Positions 62,217 through 64,000 of a stretch of DNA of 64,000 nucleotides are shown here, one piece after another. This DNA is from Zunongwangia mangrovi (GTDB taxonomy: Bacteria; Bacteroidota; Bacteroidia; Flavobacteriales; Flavobacteriaceae), in NCBI RefSeq assembly GCF_900112105.1, contig NZ_FOKV01000002.1:62001-126000 (forward strand), read 5' to 3'. A program made the translations under genes and the position numbers. The notes beneath the pieces were generated by a model, which did no database searches, was not told the origin of the DNA, and worked only from the letters and a program-made list of their open reading frames with translations. Position 1 is the stretch's first letter; every line of letters begins with the position of its first letter.

Positions 62217-63297
62217 TCGCTTCTCCCCTTTTGTAAGTTCTAAAAACAGCATCAGTAAAGTGATGCTCGATGTGATCATTGCATTGTTATCGCTTTGTGC
62301 GTTTGCATTTTATACTTATCGCATCTGGTTTTTAATCGTTTTAGGTTCAGCTTTAGGTGGCGCTATTTTAACCGAAATTCTGTTTTCCGGCATCTTTTTA
62401 AAAAAATGGAAAGGAATTTTAGACGGTTCAGCCATTATCACAGTGTTGCTGCTCGTATTTACGACTTCACCTTTAACGCCTTGGTATGTGGCCGCTTTTG
62501 GTGGTTCTTGCGCTGTTTTATTTGGGAAAATTCTTTGGGGAGGCGTTGGTAAAAATAAATTTAATCCGGCTTTGGTTGGTCGCGAATTTATGACGGTATT
62601 CTTTCCGCTGGTGATGAGTTCAGGAGATATTTGGTCGACGAAAAGAATTCGGTATGTTTATGAAGTTGAATGGTTTAATTTTATTCCGAATGCACATTGG
62701 GCGGAATTTTTAAATGAATTATTCTTTGTTCCTACCGGAGCTTTAGGCGAATATTCTGCAGTATGTTTATTATTAGGTGGAATCTATTTGATCTTTAGAA
62801 GAAGAATTTCGTGGCATATTCCGGTATTTCTATTAGTGAGCTTCCTTTCATTCCTATGGATCTTTGAAGATCAAAACCTCAATTACAGTTTAGGCGGAAT
62901 CTTACTCGGCGCAATTTTTATGGCTACCGATATGCCATCGAGCCCATCTTCTCCCACCGGAAAATCTTATTACGGATTAATGATTGGTTTGGTTGCCGGG
63001 CTTTGCATTCAGTTTGGAGCCGGTTTCGAATATATGTCGTATTCCATTTTAATTCTGAATGGATTTTCAACAAAGATCAATCAGGTGTTTATGCCAAGAA
63101 CCTGGGGAACAAAAATCGACTGGCCTAAAAAAACAGAAGAAGTGTTTTTACTTACACTTTCAATATTGACTGTGACTTTTGCGGTGCTAAGCCTGCATTA
63201 TTACGGTTACATTCCGTATCTCATTTACGTTTATATTATTTATATCATTTTCAAGTTTAATTTTTCATTCAGTAAAAAACTGCATCAACCCATATAA
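62206..63297 (+). CDS. rnfD: RnfD/NqrB-like membrane subunit lacking the flavin-attachment motif
   Basis: A 363-residue membrane protein with about ten helices, RnfD family. G-G-V-G-K-N-K-F-N-P-A-L-V-G-R, G-A-L-G-E-Y-S-A, R-R-I-S-W-H-I-P and F-M-A-T-D-M-P are well kept. Between N-P-A-L-V-G-R and G-A-L-G-E, where RnfD normally has [ST]-G-A-T bearing covalent FMN, the sequence reads through S-S-G-D-I-W-S-T-K-R with no such motif. Covalent FMN is therefore doubtful. It ends 2 bases before the nitroreductase gene. Confidence 0.9.
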   Translation: MQNSRFSPFVSSKNSISKVMLDVIIALLSLCAFAFYTYRIWFLIVLGSALGGAILTEILFSGIFLKKWKGILDGSAIITVLLLVFTTSPLTPWYVAAFGGSCAVLFGKILWGGVGKNKFNPALVGREFMTVFFPLVMSSGDIWSTKRIRYVYEVEWFNFIPNAHWAEFLNELFFVPTGALGEYSAVCLLLGGIYLIFRRRISWHIPVFLLVSFLSFLWIFEDQNLNYSLGGILLGAIFMATDMPSSPSSPTGKSYYGLMIGLVAGLCIQFGAGFEYMSYSILILNGFSTKINQVFMPRTWGTKIDWPKKTEEVFLLTLSILTVTFAVLSLHYYGYIPYLIYVYIIYIIFKFNFSFSKKLHQPI

Positions 63298-63299
63298 TT

Positions 63300-63950
63300 A
63301 TGAAGAAGATCTTTCTTATCGCGATTAGTGCATTAAGTTTAATTGCCTGTGAGCAAAAGCCAGAAACGCCCGAAGTGTTGAATTTAGAAGGAAAAACGGC
63401 GGTGATCGACAATATGCTTTCGCGAAGAAGTATTAGAAAATATACCGATAAGCAGGTTTCTAAAGAACAGCTCGACACGATTATGAAATGTGCGATTTAT
63501 GCGCCAAGTGCGTTGAATAAACAGCCCTGGGAGATTCGTGTGATTCAGAATCAAGAGATTTTAAATGAAATTAATCAGCGTTTTCTAAATTATGCTGAAG
63601 GAAAAGAATTTAAAGGAAGTGCGGCACATTACCGCGAACCCGGTTTTAGTATTTTTCACGGAGCGCCAACCGCGATCGTGATGGCCAGAGACAAAAGCAG
63701 TACTATTAGTTATATGGACTGCGGAATTGCGCTTCAGAATATTTTACTGAGCTCGAAAGCAATGGGATTGGGCACTTGTCCGCTAGGAACTTTGGTCCCC
63801 ATATTAAATCTAGAAGAAAATTCAGATTTGCTAGAATTAATCAATATTCCTGAAGGTTACGAAGTTGCGATCAATATTGCCTTAGGTTACCCAGCAGAAA
63901 ATCCTGAAGCTCCGGTTCGATATTCAGATAAGGTGAAAATTATCGAGTAG
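63300..63950 (+). CDS. Nitroreductase-fold lipoprotein
   Basis: A 216-residue protein. A lipoprotein signal ends at Cys17 (L-I-A-C). The tail C-E-Q-K-P lacks the acid cluster that sends lipoproteins to the surface, so it likely faces the periplasm. The mature part is a nitroreductase: R-R-S-I-R-K-Y (FMN phosphate), A-P-S-A-L-N-K-Q-P-W-E, then G-L-G-T-C-P-L-G and I-A-L-G-Y-P near the end. Most family members are cytosolic and use NAD(P)H. An exported one needs another electron source, which the upstream RnfCD could be (inference). Confidence 0.92.
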   Translation: MKKIFLIAISALSLIACEQKPETPEVLNLEGKTAVIDNMLSRRSIRKYTDKQVSKEQLDTIMKCAIYAPSALNKQPWEIRVIQNQEILNEINQRFLNYAEGKEFKGSAAHYREPGFSIFHGAPTAIVMARDKSSTISYMDCGIALQNILLSSKAMGLGTCPLGTLVPILNLEENSDLLELINIPEGYEVAINIALGYPAENPEAPVRYSDKVKIIE

Positions 63951-63952
63951 GA

Positions 63953-63995
63953 TTCAGTAAGCAGTTCTCAGTATTCAGTATTCAGTTTGCAGTTT
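63953..63995. repeat. Short tandem CAGTATTC-type repeat at the window edge
   Basis: Imperfect copies of CAGTATTC/CAGTTTGC follow the nitroreductase stop (for example CAGTATTCAGTATTCAG at 63970-63986). A similar intergenic repeat is common in flavobacterial genomes. It is cut by the window end. Confidence 0.5.
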
Positions 63996-64000
63996 AAAGA

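Noticed and set aside
63953-63995. CRISPR-like repeats at the window end
   Set aside because: Units are short (about 8 bases), contiguous and have no spacers; this is a simple tandem repeat.

Overview
The window reads as chromosomal DNA of a low-GC Bacteroidota, most likely a (marine) Flavobacteriaceae near Gramella/Zunongwangia. The signs are a SusC/SusD pair with its own ECF sigma factor and FecR anti-sigma factor, a type-B type IX secretion sorting domain, many Bacteroidota-type lipoproteins, TAnnTTTG promoter -7 boxes and a scarcity of Shine-Dalgarno sequences. The genus is a guess. I see no rRNA, tRNA, CRISPR array, prophage or insertion sequence.

Layout. 1-6.3 kb: tail of an SDR, an MDR oxidoreductase, a FUSC membrane protein, a DUF6155 protein and a secreted T9SS cargo. 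6.3-15.2 kb: mostly minus strand, with two enzyme/AEC-transporter pairs (a Tat-signal aminotransferase and an FAD/NAD(P) protein), a Crp-like regulator and an Old Yellow Enzyme on the plus strand, a membrane-anchored BRCT-like protein and a frameshifted zinc-type alcohol dehydrogenase. 15.5-19.4 kb: M1 peptidase, LysR regulator and YeiH-type exporter. 19.5-23.7 kb: a pentose-phosphate operon rpiB-gnd-zwf-pgl. 23.9-28.9 kb: membrane-bound AraC-like protein, azoreductase, DODA-type dioxygenase, a glycosyltransferase and GH1 glucosidase. 29-37 kb: sigma factor, FecR, STN-type SusC, SusD and a secreted endonuclease/exonuclease/phosphatase-fold enzyme, a complete outer-membrane uptake and signalling locus.

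37-46 kb: cold-shock protein, a frameshifted small membrane ORF, a DUF4251 lipoprotein, ribosome hibernation factor, aconitase, a degenerate metallo-beta-lactamase-fold protein, an OmpA-type lipoprotein, a lipocalin-like lipoprotein, DUF1328 and a fused 2-oxoacid dehydrogenase E1. 46.4-52.9 kb: a tight plus-strand run of a 2OG-Fe(II) oxygenase, SUI1 factor, DUF1835 protein, nucleoside phosphorylase, polyphosphate kinase and a signal-less substrate-binding-protein fold. 53-59.5 kb: uracil-DNA glycosylase, a MutS2-like protein without Smr domain, a DCC thiol oxidoreductase, a small zinc-finger-like membrane protein, a dicarboxylate symporter and chorismate synthase.

59.7-63.95 kb holds the most unusual unit. 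It is a five-gene, overlapping operon with a small membrane protein, an ApbE-like flavin transferase without signal peptide, RnfC, an RnfD homologue lacking the [ST]GAT flavin-attachment motif, and a nitroreductase carrying a lipoprotein signal. No rnfA, B, E or G is in the window. I infer a cut-down route that moves electrons from cytosolic NAD(P)H to a lipid-anchored flavoenzyme outside the inner membrane. The window ends about 50 bases after the operon, so further subunits could lie beyond it.
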